Shown: in pieces, positions 51,093 through 58,989 of the stretch
Numbering within the stretch: position 1 is the stretch's first letter
Layout of the letters: each line of letters begins with the position of its first letter
Assembly: GCA_900470775.1 (NCBI GenBank)
Contig: UCBZ01000050.1
Span: forward strand, 16,695 to 80,694
DNA: 64,000 nt
Reading direction: 5' to 3'
DNA from: Hyphomicrobiales bacterium
GTDB lineage: Bacteria > Pseudomonadota > Alphaproteobacteria > Rhizobiales > Beijerinckiaceae
Translations under genes and position numbers: made by a program
Notes under the pieces: model-generated
What the model was told of the DNA's origin: nothing
The model's input: the letters and a program-made list of their open reading frames with translations, nothing else
Database searches by the model: none

Positions 51093-51920
51093 ATGCTCAT
51101 CGCCCAGATCACCGACCTGCATATCCGCCCGCGCGGCAAGCCTGCTTATCGCGTCTCCGAGACCAATGCCCTGAGCGAACGCGCGCTCGACGTCGTGGCG
51201 AAGCTCACGCCCCGCCCCGATGTGCTCGTCATCACCGGCGACCTGACGGATTGCGGGCTGGCCGAGGAATATGCCCTCCTGCGGGTAATGCTCGCGCCGC
51301 TGGGCATTCCGGTCCTGCTGGTGCCGGGCAACCACGACCGCCGCGAGACTCTGACCGCCGGGCTGACGCTCGATCCGCGCCAAGTGCTGGATGGCGGCTT
51401 CGTCCAGTTCGTTGCCGATCTCGGCCCGATGCGGCTGATCGGTCTCGACACGCTTTTACCGGGCAAGAGCGCCGGGGCGCTCTGCGCGACACGGCTTTCC
51501 TTTCTCGAGAAGGTGCTGACCGAGGCGAACGGCAAGCCGGTCGCGATCTTCATGCATCACCCGCCCTTCGACTGCGGCATCGCCCATATGGATGCGATCC
51601 GGCTGCTCGACGGCGCCGACGCCTTCGCCGCGATCGTGGCGCTCCACCCCAACATCGAACGCATTCTTTGCGGCCATCACCACCGCCCGATCGTGACGCG
51701 CTTTGCCGGCACCATCGCCCAGATCGCGCCCAGCGTGACACACCAGGTCACGCTCGACCTGTCGGAGACGAGCGAGGCGACCTTCCACATGGAACCGCCG
51801 GCCTATCTGCTGCATTCGTTCCGCGAGGGCGCGGGCTTCGTCACGCACACGGCCTATGTCGAGCGCTTTCCGGGGCCCTACCCCTTCGTGCTCGATGCCG
51901 ACTATCCGGGCGGCCACTAG
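51093..51920 (+). CDS. Calcineurin-like metallophosphoesterase (cyclic/glycerophosphodiester phosphodiesterase type)
   Basis: The protein is 275 residues. The dinuclear metal motifs are in order: DLH (about 8), GDLTD (about 49-53), GNHDRRE (about 81-87), HHPP (about 155) and GHHH (about 194-197). This is the CpdA/GpdQ-like class III fold. GpdQ-type members hydrolyse glycerophosphodiesters, which would match the UgpB-like importer just upstream. cAMP hydrolysis is the alternative. Confidence 0.88.
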   Translation: MLIAQITDLHIRPRGKPAYRVSETNALSERALDVVAKLTPRPDVLVITGDLTDCGLAEEYALLRVMLAPLGIPVLLVPGNHDRRETLTAGLTLDPRQVLDGGFVQFVADLGPMRLIGLDTLLPGKSAGALCATRLSFLEKVLTEANGKPVAIFMHHPPFDCGIAHMDAIRLLDGADAFAAIVALHPNIERILCGHHHRPIVTRFAGTIAQIAPSVTHQVTLDLSETSEATFHMEPPAYLLHSFREGAGFVTHTAYVERFPGPYPFVLDADYPGGH

Positions 51921-52038
51921 TATTGCCGCAAGCGCGCCGCATGATTGACGCAGGCGCACTTCGCCCATACGAGCCGGGGATGGCTCCGCGCGGCCACCCC
52001 TCTCAACAGCGCTACCCCCAGAAGGAGACAACCCGAGA

Positions 52039-53475
52039 ATGAGCAACTGGCCCGTACACGGAAAGATCACCGGCCCGATCGTGATGATCGGCTTCGGCTC
52101 CATCGGTCGCGGCACGCTGCCGCTGATCGAACGGCATTTCGAGTACGACAAGTCGCGCTTCGTGGTGATTGGACCCGATGACGCCGACCGTGCCTTGCTC
52201 GACGAGCGCGGCATCCGCTTCATCAAGGAGGCGGTGACCAAGGATAATTACAAGACGCTGCTCGAGCCGCTGCTGACCGTCGGCGGCGGACAGGGCTTCT
52301 GCGTCAACCTCTCGGTCGACACCGGCTCGCTCGACATCATGCAGCTCTGCTCAAATCTCGGCGCGCTCTATATCGACACGGTCAACGAGCCCTGGCTCGG
52401 CTTCTATTTCGACCACAGCAAGGGTGCGAGCGAGCGTTCGAACTACGCCCTGCGCGAGGCGACGCTCAGTGCCAAGCATGCGCGCCCGGCCGGCACCACC
52501 ACGGCCGTCTCCTGCTGCGGCGCCAATCCCGGCATGGTCTCCTGGTTCGTCAAGCAGGGCCTGCTCAATATCGCCGCCGATCTCGGCTTGCAGATCCCCG
52601 AGCCGAAGAGCCGCGAGGATTGGGGCAGGCTTGCCCAGACCGTCGGCGTCAAGGGCATCCACATCGCCGAGCGCGACACCCAGCGTGCTAGGCAGCCGAA
52701 GCTGCCGGGCGTCTTCGTCAACACCTGGTCGGTCGAGGGCTTCGTCTCGGAAGGCATGCAGCCGGCCGAGCTCGGCTGGGGCACGCACGAGACCTGGATG
52801 CCCGAGAACGGCCGCGAGCACGAGGCCGGCTGCAAGGCCGCGATCTACCTGCTCCAGCCCGGCGCCAACACCCGCGTCCGCAGCTGGTGCCCGACACCCG
52901 GCGCGCAATACGGCTTCCTGGTGACGCATAACGAGTCGATCTCGATCGCCGACTACTTCACCGTGCGCGACGAGGCTCGCAAGCCGGTCTACCGGCCGAC
53001 CTGCCACTATGCCTATCACCCCGCCAACGACGCCGTGCTCTCGCTGCACGAGATGTTCGGCGCGGCCGGGAAGGTCCAGGACCAACACCACATCCTCGAG
53101 GAAAACGAGATCGTCGATGGCATCGACGAACTCGGCGTGCTCCTCTACGGCCATGGCAAGAACGCCTACTGGTACGGCTCGCAGCTTTCCGTCGAGGAAA
53201 CCCGCCGGATCGCGCCTTACCAGAACGCGACGGGCATGCAGGTCACCTCGGCCGTGCTCGCCGGCATGGTCTGGGCGCTGGAAAACCCGAAGGCCGGCAT
53301 TGTCGAAGCCGACGAGATGGATTTCCGCCGCTGCCTCGAAGTCCAGCTGCCCTATCTCGGCCCGGTCACCGGCCACTACACCGACTGGACGCCCCTCGAC
53401 GGCCGCCCCGGCTTCTTCCCGGAGGACATCGACACCAGCGATCCCTGGCAGTTCCGGAATATTCTGGTTCGGTGA
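52039..53475 (+). CDS. hss: Homospermidine synthase
   Basis: This 478-residue NAD-dependent enzyme makes sym-homospermidine from two putrescines. The N-terminal Rossmann fold (VMIGFGSIGRGTLPLIERHF) and the hallmark segments VNEPWLGFYFDHSKGASERSNYALRE (52381-52458), HYAYHPANDAVLSLHEMFG and NATGMQVTSAVLAGMVWALE identify it. AAGGAGAC precedes the start. With the decarboxylase at 45753 it completes a polyamine branch typical of Hyphomicrobiales. Confidence 0.95.
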   Translation: MSNWPVHGKITGPIVMIGFGSIGRGTLPLIERHFEYDKSRFVVIGPDDADRALLDERGIRFIKEAVTKDNYKTLLEPLLTVGGGQGFCVNLSVDTGSLDIMQLCSNLGALYIDTVNEPWLGFYFDHSKGASERSNYALREATLSAKHARPAGTTTAVSCCGANPGMVSWFVKQGLLNIAADLGLQIPEPKSREDWGRLAQTVGVKGIHIAERDTQRARQPKLPGVFVNTWSVEGFVSEGMQPAELGWGTHETWMPENGREHEAGCKAAIYLLQPGANTRVRSWCPTPGAQYGFLVTHNESISIADYFTVRDEARKPVYRPTCHYAYHPANDAVLSLHEMFGAAGKVQDQHHILEENEIVDGIDELGVLLYGHGKNAYWYGSQLSVEETRRIAPYQNATGMQVTSAVLAGMVWALENPKAGIVEADEMDFRRCLEVQLPYLGPVTGHYTDWTPLDGRPGFFPEDIDTSDPWQFRNILVR

Positions 53476-53480
53476 GAGCT

Positions 53481-53613
53481 GTCATTCCGGGGCAGGCGCA
53501 TAGCGCCTGAACCCGGAACCCATGACTGGGTGGCCCGGCAAAGACGTAGGTAACGCGGCATTGTACCCCGTCGTGGGTTCCGGGTTCGGCCCTCCGGGCC
53601 GCCCCGGAATGAC
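53481..53613. repeat. Palindromic intergenic element
   Basis: GTCATTCCGGGGC (53481-53493) and GCCCCGGAATGAC (53601-53613) are perfect 13-base ends. Inside are a second inverted pair (ACCCGGAACCCATGAC and GTGGGTTCCGGGT). It lies between the convergent hss and UMF1-type MFS genes, so it may act as a bidirectional terminator. Confidence 0.7.
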
Positions 53614-53619
53614 GCGCGG

Positions 53620-55017
53620 CTACGGCGCCCGCTTCACCTTCACACCCGCCAGCAGCGCCCCGCCCGCGAGGAAGAACGCCACCAGTACGGCAAGCCCGGC
53701 GCGCTGGCTGGCGAAGACCGTCGTCGCCAGCGCCACCAGCGTCGGCCCCAGGAACGACGTGACCTTCCCCGACAGCGCGAACAGCCCGAAGAACTCGCCC
53801 GTGCGCCCCTCCGGCGCGAGCCTCGCCATGAGGCTGCGCGACGAAGCCTGCAACGGACCGGCGACGAGGCCGATCAGCAGGCCCAAACCGAGATAGACCT
53901 TCTCCGGTAGCGAGGCGAAGAGCCCGTCGCCCGGCGTCGCCGGCGCAGCCGCGATCACGAAGAACACCGTGTCGCGACCCAGCGACAGGATGCCGAGGCA
54001 GGCCAGCAGAAGGCAAGCAATCGCACCCAGCACCACGGCCTTGCCGCCTATCCGGTCATCGAGCTTGCCGCCGAGCCAGGCGCCGAGCGTGCCGGTGATG
54101 GTCAGCATGATGCCGAAGATGCCGAGTTCGATCGTCTGCCAGCCGAAGACGCCGGCCGCATAGATGCCGCCGAAGGCGAAGAGCGCGACGAGTGCATCCT
54201 GGTAGATCATATTGGCCAGCAGGAAACGCCCGAGCGACGGCAGGCGCGGCAGCTCTTGGAGCGTCGCCTTCAAGCGGCCGACGCCGCCCTTGGCCGCTTC
54301 GCCGAGCTTCATGCCGGTGCGGACGGAATCCGGCGTGAACAGGAACATCGGCGTTACGAAGACGATGAACCAGAGCGCCGTCAGAGGCCCCGAGAAGCGA
54401 TCGCCCTCGCGAGCGGCCGCATCGAGCCCCAGGATCGGCGTCAGCCCGGCCAGTGTCTTGCCCGTGGTCGGATCGGCTGCCAGCAACGCCAGCGTGATGC
54501 CCAGCGACAGCAGGCCGCCGAGATAGCCGATCGCCCAACCCGTGCCCGAGAGCCAGCCGAGCCGCTCGGGCGGCACCAGCCGCGTCATCATCGCATTGTT
54601 GAAGGTGGTCGCGAATTCGGCGCCGATGGTCGCGACGATGAAGCCGGCAAGTGCGATCGGCACCGCCAATGGTGAACCCGGCACGGCAGACCAAAGCGCT
54701 CCCGAGCCCAGCACCAGCAGCGCCCCGAACACCGCGATCCAGGGCTTGCGCGGCCCGGTGCGGTCGGCGATGCCGCCGAGCAGCGGCGAGAGCAGCGCGA
54801 TGCACAGGCCGGCAAAGCCCGTCGCATAACCCCAGAGCGCCTGTCCCTGCGCCGGATCGGGCGCCAGCGCGGCGGCGAAGAACGGCGCGAAGACGAAGGT
54901 CGTGATCAGCGTGAAGAAGGGCTGGGCCGCCCAGTCGAAGAACAGCCACGCCGTCACCGCCCGGCGCGGCGGATAACTGACAGGTGAGGTCTCGGCGCTC
55001 GCGGGAGGCAGGCTCAC
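53620..55017 (-). CDS. MFS transporter, UMF1/Atg22-like family
   Basis: The protein is 465 residues with about 12 membrane helices. It begins FDWAAQPFFTLITTFVFAPFF, the UMF1 helix-1 signature, and has GGIADRTGPRKPWIAVFG (MFS motif A). The GTG start overlaps the LON-domain gene stop (GTGA). The substrate is unknown; related proteins export amino acids or metabolites. Confidence 0.85.
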   Translation of the reverse strand: MSLPPASAETSPVSYPPRRAVTAWLFFDWAAQPFFTLITTFVFAPFFAAALAPDPAQGQALWGYATGFAGLCIALLSPLLGGIADRTGPRKPWIAVFGALLVLGSGALWSAVPGSPLAVPIALAGFIVATIGAEFATTFNNAMMTRLVPPERLGWLSGTGWAIGYLGGLLSLGITLALLAADPTTGKTLAGLTPILGLDAAAREGDRFSGPLTALWFIVFVTPMFLFTPDSVRTGMKLGEAAKGGVGRLKATLQELPRLPSLGRFLLANMIYQDALVALFAFGGIYAAGVFGWQTIELGIFGIMLTITGTLGAWLGGKLDDRIGGKAVVLGAIACLLLACLGILSLGRDTVFFVIAAAPATPGDGLFASLPEKVYLGLGLLIGLVAGPLQASSRSLMARLAPEGRTGEFFGLFALSGKVTSFLGPTLVALATTVFASQRAGLAVLVAFFLAGGALLAGVKVKRAP

Positions 55018-55685
55018 TGCAGCGTCGTCTCGGGGTCGCCGCCGCCCCGCGCCAGCTCGATCTCGGTGATCGCCACCAGCACCTCGGCACGCTGCTTCAG
55101 GCTCGGCGCTTCCAGCAGCGCCTGCTTCTCACGCGGCCCGAACGGGCACATCATCGACAGCGCATTGACCAGAGCCTCATTGGGCGCCTCGTTGACGCCC
55201 TTCCAGTCGATCTTGAGGTCGCTCGCCTTGGCGAAGGCCCGCAGCGCCTTGAGCAGCGCGGCGCGATCGACCTCGTCCTCGCCGGCACGCGCCGTGAAAT
55301 CGAGGATGAAATCGTCATAGTCGATGCGGCACTGCCGGTAAGGCGTCGTGACCGGCAGCTCCTCGGCGATGCGGAAACGGCTGATCCCCGTCAGCGTCAG
55401 GATATAGCGGTCGTCGCCGGTCTCGGCGAATTGCGTGATCCGACCGAGACAGCCGACCTGCAGCAGTGGCGGCGTCGCCGACTGGCGCCCGCTTTCGGGC
55501 TCCGGCTGGATGATGCCGATGACGCGATGGCTCCTGACCGCGTCGTCGATCATGGCGATATAGCGCGGCTCGAAGATGTTGAGCGGCATCTGCCCGCGCG
55601 GCAGCAACAGGGCTCCGCCCAGCGGGAAGACCGGGATCACCGACGGGCAATCCTCGGGTCCCTTGTAGACGGCGTTCATGCCCAT
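55014..55685 (-). CDS. LON peptidase substrate-binding (N-terminal) domain protein
   Basis: The protein is 223 residues. The LON-type N-terminal domain has IPVFPLGGALLLPRGQMPLNIFEPRYIAMIDD (about 16-48) and GCLGRITQFAETGDDRYILTLTGISRFRI. No ATPase or protease domain is present, so it is a stand-alone adaptor-like domain. AGGAGCTGC precedes ATG 55685. It lies 19 bases after the CnoX-like gene and is coupled to the MFS gene downstream. Confidence 0.9.
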   Translation of the reverse strand: MGMNAVYKGPEDCPSVIPVFPLGGALLLPRGQMPLNIFEPRYIAMIDDAVRSHRVIGIIQPEPESGRQSATPPLLQVGCLGRITQFAETGDDRYILTLTGISRFRIAEELPVTTPYRQCRIDYDDFILDFTARAGEDEVDRAALLKALRAFAKASDLKIDWKGVNEAPNEALVNALSMMCPFGPREKQALLEAPSLKQRAEVLVAITEIELARGGGDPETTLQ

Positions 55686-55704
55686 CTGTGGCAGCTCCTG
55701 CGGC

Positions 55705-56604
55705 TTAAGAGAACAACAGGGTGGAAAGCTTGCGGCGGCCGGCCATGCTGTGCTCGTCCATCGGCCCCCAGGCCTCGAAGAGCTGCAGCAGCTGCTTGCG
55801 GGCGCCGTCGTCGTTCCACGTCCGATCGGCCTTGATGATGGCGATCAGATGATCAACCGCTTCCTCGCGCCGGTCGCGTGCGTTCAGCGCCAGTGCCAGA
55901 TCGAAACGGGCCTGATGATCTTTCGGGTTGGCCGCGACCTTCGCCTCGAGCTCGCCGGTGTCGCCGAGCGCAGCCGCCTGTTCGGCCAGTTCGATCGCGG
56001 CGCGCACGGCCGCGACAGCCGGGTCCGCAGCCTTCGCCTCGGGCACCATGCCGATGATGCCGGTCGCACCCTCGAGGTCGCCCATGTCGAGATGCAGCCG
56101 CGCCAAACCGGCGATGGCCGCGACATTCTCGGGCTCGAGTTCGAGCACACCGGCATAGAGTTCGCTGGCGCCGGCTGCGTCGCCCGCCTCAGTCGCGGCC
56201 TGCGCTGCGGCGATCAGCTCTTCCGTCGGGCCCGGCCCCATCGGGCCGACCAGCTTCTCGATGAAGGCCTTGATCTGGCTTTCCGGCTGCGCGCCCATGA
56301 AGCCGTCGATCGGCTGGCCCTGCTTGAAGGCGATCACGGCGGGAATCGACTGGATGCCGAGCTGCCCCGGGATCTCCGGAAACTCGTCGATGTTCATCTT
56401 GACGAGCCGGACCTTGCCGCGCGCCTCCTTGACCACCTTCTCGATGACGGGAGTCAGCTGCTTGCAGGGTCCGCACCAGGGCGCCCAGAAATCAACCAGG
56501 ACGGGCTGGTTCATCGACTCGGCGACGACATCCTGCCGGAAGCCTTGAGTCGTCGTGTCCTTGATCAGGCCGGGGTTCTCGGCCGCTTCGGTATTGACCA
56601 GCAT
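55705..56604 (-). CDS. cnoX: Thioredoxin-TPR protein (CnoX/YbbN-like)
   Basis: The protein is 299 residues. The N-terminal thioredoxin domain has the WCGPC motif (C44, C47) and PGQLGIQSIPAVIAFKQGQPIDGF; the C-terminal part has TPR-like helices (about 145-290). CnoX protects substrates from over-oxidation and hands them to GroEL. E. coli CnoX lacks the CxxC pair, while alphaproteobacterial forms keep it, as here. AAGGACG precedes the start. Confidence 0.9.
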   Translation of the reverse strand: MLVNTEAAENPGLIKDTTTQGFRQDVVAESMNQPVLVDFWAPWCGPCKQLTPVIEKVVKEARGKVRLVKMNIDEFPEIPGQLGIQSIPAVIAFKQGQPIDGFMGAQPESQIKAFIEKLVGPMGPGPTEELIAAAQAATEAGDAAGASELYAGVLELEPENVAAIAGLARLHLDMGDLEGATGIIGMVPEAKAADPAVAAVRAAIELAEQAAALGDTGELEAKVAANPKDHQARFDLALALNARDRREEAVDHLIAIIKADRTWNDDGARKQLLQLFEAWGPMDEHSMAGRRKLSTLLFS

Positions 56605-56683
56605 CGGTCGTCCTTCGTCGCGCTTGGATCAGACAAGGGGTCGGTTGCGGCCGCCGTTGCGACCGAACCATAGATGGGGAGGA

Positions 56684-57226
56684 TCAGCCGTTCTGTCCAT
56701 CATCGGGAACCGGCAAATCGACGATCAGCGGCTCATGGCCGGCGCCGCGCAGGAAGGCCAGCATGTCGTCGCGCGAGATCCGCAGCGTCGCCGTGTTGAT
56801 CAGCGGATGGAAGTTCATGTCCTCGCCGCCGGTGAGGTTGCGGTCGAGCACCATCGTCACGATCCCCGCGCGGTCGTTGACCACCGCGAAAGCCGTGACC
56901 GAGCCTGGCGTGACGCCGAGCGTCGCCATCAACGCTTCCGCCGAGCAGAAGGACAGCCGCCCGCTGGCGCCCAGCGTCTCGTGCAGGCGCTTCAGGTCGA
57001 TCCGGGCATTCTCCCGCGCCGAGACCAAGAACAATCTCCCCTTCTTGTCCTTCAGGAACAGGTTCTTGGAATGCAGCCCGGGCAGCGTGCCGCGCAGAGC
57101 CTGCGATTCGGCCACCGTGAAGACAGCCTCATGATCGATGCGCTCGAAGGCGAGACCCTGCGCGGTGAGATGGGCACAGAGCTCATCGGGCGTGAGCGGA
57201 GCGATGGTCGCGAGCGGCTGGGACAT
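56684..57226 (-). CDS. YbaK/ProX-type prolyl-tRNA editing domain protein
   Basis: The protein is 180 residues. The YbaK fold has HEAVFTVAESQALRGTLPGLHSKNLFLKDKKGRLFLV (56,950-57,132 region) and SVTAFAVVNDR. This is the free-standing ProXp-ala-like group that hydrolyses Ala-tRNA(Pro). ATG 57226 was chosen because upstream extension runs into tRNA-Gly. The ribosome binding site is weak. Confidence 0.88.
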   Translation of the reverse strand: MSQPLATIAPLTPDELCAHLTAQGLAFERIDHEAVFTVAESQALRGTLPGLHSKNLFLKDKKGRLFLVSARENARIDLKRLHETLGASGRLSFCSAEALMATLGVTPGSVTAFAVVNDRAGIVTMVLDRNLTGGEDMNFHPLINTATLRISRDDMLAFLRGAGHEPLIVDLPVPDDGQNG

Positions 57227-57462
57227 CGAATCTATATCGGGTTCGGCTTCGGAGGATCGGTTTTGGCAGGGCTCGCGCGATGCGTAACGAGCCGGAAGGG
57301 CCACCACAAGCGTCGTTTGCCGCGCGATAAGACCCGCGAAGCGCGGGTCTGGAACGTCATTCGGCAAAAGATGCGCGTTGCACAACAAGGCGCTTGCACT
57401 GCGCGCCGCTTTGGGGCAATAAGCCGGCCTCCGCGGCGGAAACGCCGCGAACATGTCCTGAT

Positions 57463-57537
57463 GCGGGAGTAGCTCAGGGGTAGAGCACAACCTTGCCAAG
57501 GTTGGGGTCGAGGGTTCGAATCCCTTCTCCCGCTCCA
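57463..57537 (+). tRNA. tRNA-Gly (anticodon GCC)
   Basis: The 7-base acceptor stem GCGGGAG pairs with CTCCCGC (57527-57533). The D-arm is GCTCAGGGGTAGAGC, the anticodon arm ACCTT-GCC-AAGGT reads glycine codons GGC and GGU, and the T-arm holds GGTTCGAATCC. CCA is encoded (57535-57537). Confidence 0.97.
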
Positions 57538-57564
57538 GGACATCACATCGCCAAAGAGGCACGC

Positions 57565-57591
57565 AAGCGTCGGGTTTCCCGGCGCTTTTTG
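57565..57591 (+). terminator. Rho-independent terminator after tRNA-Gly
   Basis: AAGCGTCGGG (57565-57574) pairs with CCCGGCGCTT (57578-57587), one G-U pair, loop TTT, followed by a T-run. Confidence 0.8.
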
Positions 57592-57669
57592 CGTTTCTGG
57601 GCCGTGGTCAGGTGCTCATCCGACAGGCGCAGAAATCCGGTAGCGCGCCATCTCCAAATCGACGATGCT

Positions 57670-57681
57670 CTTGCATGCAAG
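57670..57681. promoter_or_regulatory. GntR-type operator upstream of the amidohydrolase gene
   Basis: CTTGCATGCAAG is a perfect 12-base palindrome. It lies about 195 bases upstream of the amidohydrolase start in a 338-base gap otherwise without genes (57538-57875). The same core occurs at 58881 and a variant at 60530, next to a GntR gene. Confidence 0.65.
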
Positions 57682-57875
57682 AAGCGATGAGCCCCCAAAC
57701 CCTCTGCGCAGGACCGTCACTGGAGAAGCGCTCCGTGTTCGTCAGCGATCGCTGGCTGGGAGCGCGCTCAGGCGTCGAGCATGGGTGCATGGGGCTGCTT
57801 CGACAAGCGATGCCGCCGTCGATTGCCTTAACGACCACTTTATTAAGATAGCTACGCTTCGGAGATACCAGGACA

Positions 57876-58826
57876 ATGAAGACTATCCATGGCGAGTGGA
57901 ACTGCAATGAAGACGCGATTACGCTCATCGATGCGCATCATCACCTGTGGGATTTGAAAAAAAATTACTATCCATGGCTGTCGGACAAACCCGATGAGCA
58001 CTTTTTTCTGGGGAATTACGATGCGGTCAAGCGCGATTATCTACCCGATGATTATCGTCGCGACACAGCCCGACACAACGTGTTGATGACGATCCACTGT
58101 GAAGCCGAATGGGACCGCAGCGACCAGGTCGGAGAAACCCGCTGGATCAGCGCCATCAGCGAGCGCTTCGGCTTTCCCAATGCCATTGTGGCCCACGCCT
58201 GGTTTCATACCCCCGACGCCGACGAGATCCTTGCGCGGCAAGCCGCCTTCCCGATGGTGCGCGGCATTCGCTCCAAGCCGGTGACCTCGCACGCGCCTGA
58301 TGCGATGTCGCCGGGCGCGCCAGGCACGATGCAGGACGAGGCCTGGCTGAGGGGCTTCGCCAGATTGCAGGACTACAGCTTGAGCTGGGACCTGCGCGTT
58401 CCCGCCTGGCATCTCACGGAAGCCGCTGAAGTTGCGCGTCTATTTCCCGGCATCAGGATCATCCTGAATCACACCGGCTTTCCTTGGGATCGCTCGGAGG
58501 AAGGCCTTGCATTCTGGCGTTCGCAAATGCAGACGATCGCGAGGCAGCCCAATGTCCATCTGAAGGTGTCGGAATTCGGCCTCAAGGACCAACCGTGGGA
58601 TTTCGAATCCAACAAGCGGATCGTTCGGGATGCGGTGTCGATCTTCGGCATCGAGCGCTGTGTCTTTGCGAGCAATTTCCCGGTCGCCGGTCTCCGGATC
58701 GATTTCGACACCCTGGCAAGCTCCGTCTCGCGAATGCTGGAGGATTACTCTGCAAGCGACCGGGAGAGGTTCTTTTGGCGCAACGCCGTCTCCTTTTACC
58801 GCTTGCCTGAGCCCGAAGCGGTCTGA
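57876..58826 (+). CDS. Amidohydrolase-2 family metal-dependent hydrolase
   Basis: The protein is 316 residues with a TIM-barrel fold. IDAHHHLWD (about 18-26) gives the metal-binding HxH; later landmarks are MTIHCEAEW, ILNHTGFPWDRSEEGL and CVFASNFPVAGL. The family includes sugar lactone hydrolases (such as fucono- and rhamnonolactonase) and decarboxylases. It stands in a GntR-regulated catabolic unit, so a lactonase step is plausible. The codon use is a little less GC-rich than average. Confidence 0.85.
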   Translation: MKTIHGEWNCNEDAITLIDAHHHLWDLKKNYYPWLSDKPDEHFFLGNYDAVKRDYLPDDYRRDTARHNVLMTIHCEAEWDRSDQVGETRWISAISERFGFPNAIVAHAWFHTPDADEILARQAAFPMVRGIRSKPVTSHAPDAMSPGAPGTMQDEAWLRGFARLQDYSLSWDLRVPAWHLTEAAEVARLFPGIRIILNHTGFPWDRSEEGLAFWRSQMQTIARQPNVHLKVSEFGLKDQPWDFESNKRIVRDAVSIFGIERCVFASNFPVAGLRIDFDTLASSVSRMLEDYSASDRERFFWRNAVSFYRLPEPEAV

Positions 58827-58880
58827 AGTCGTCGGTCGCCGCGCCCGGCAAACATGCTCGACCCCGCGTACAACAAAAAT

Positions 58881-58891
58881 CTTGCATGCAA
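58881..58891. promoter_or_regulatory. GntR-type operator upstream of the SAF oxidoreductase gene
   Basis: CTTGCATGCAA, eleven of twelve bases of the palindrome at 57670, about 100 bases before the gene at 58990. Confidence 0.6.
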
Positions 58892-58989
58892 AATTTAGGC
58901 ATGCCTCATTCGGCTGCGTCGGTGAACCGGCGCAACGGGCGACGATGATCGCTCGATCATAATGACTGTCGGAAACGCGCTCGGGTGAG

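Noticed and set aside
53481..53613. The palindromic element as an insertion sequence end or MITE with target duplication
   Set aside because: No flanking direct duplication and no transposase are visible. Kept only as an intergenic repeat.
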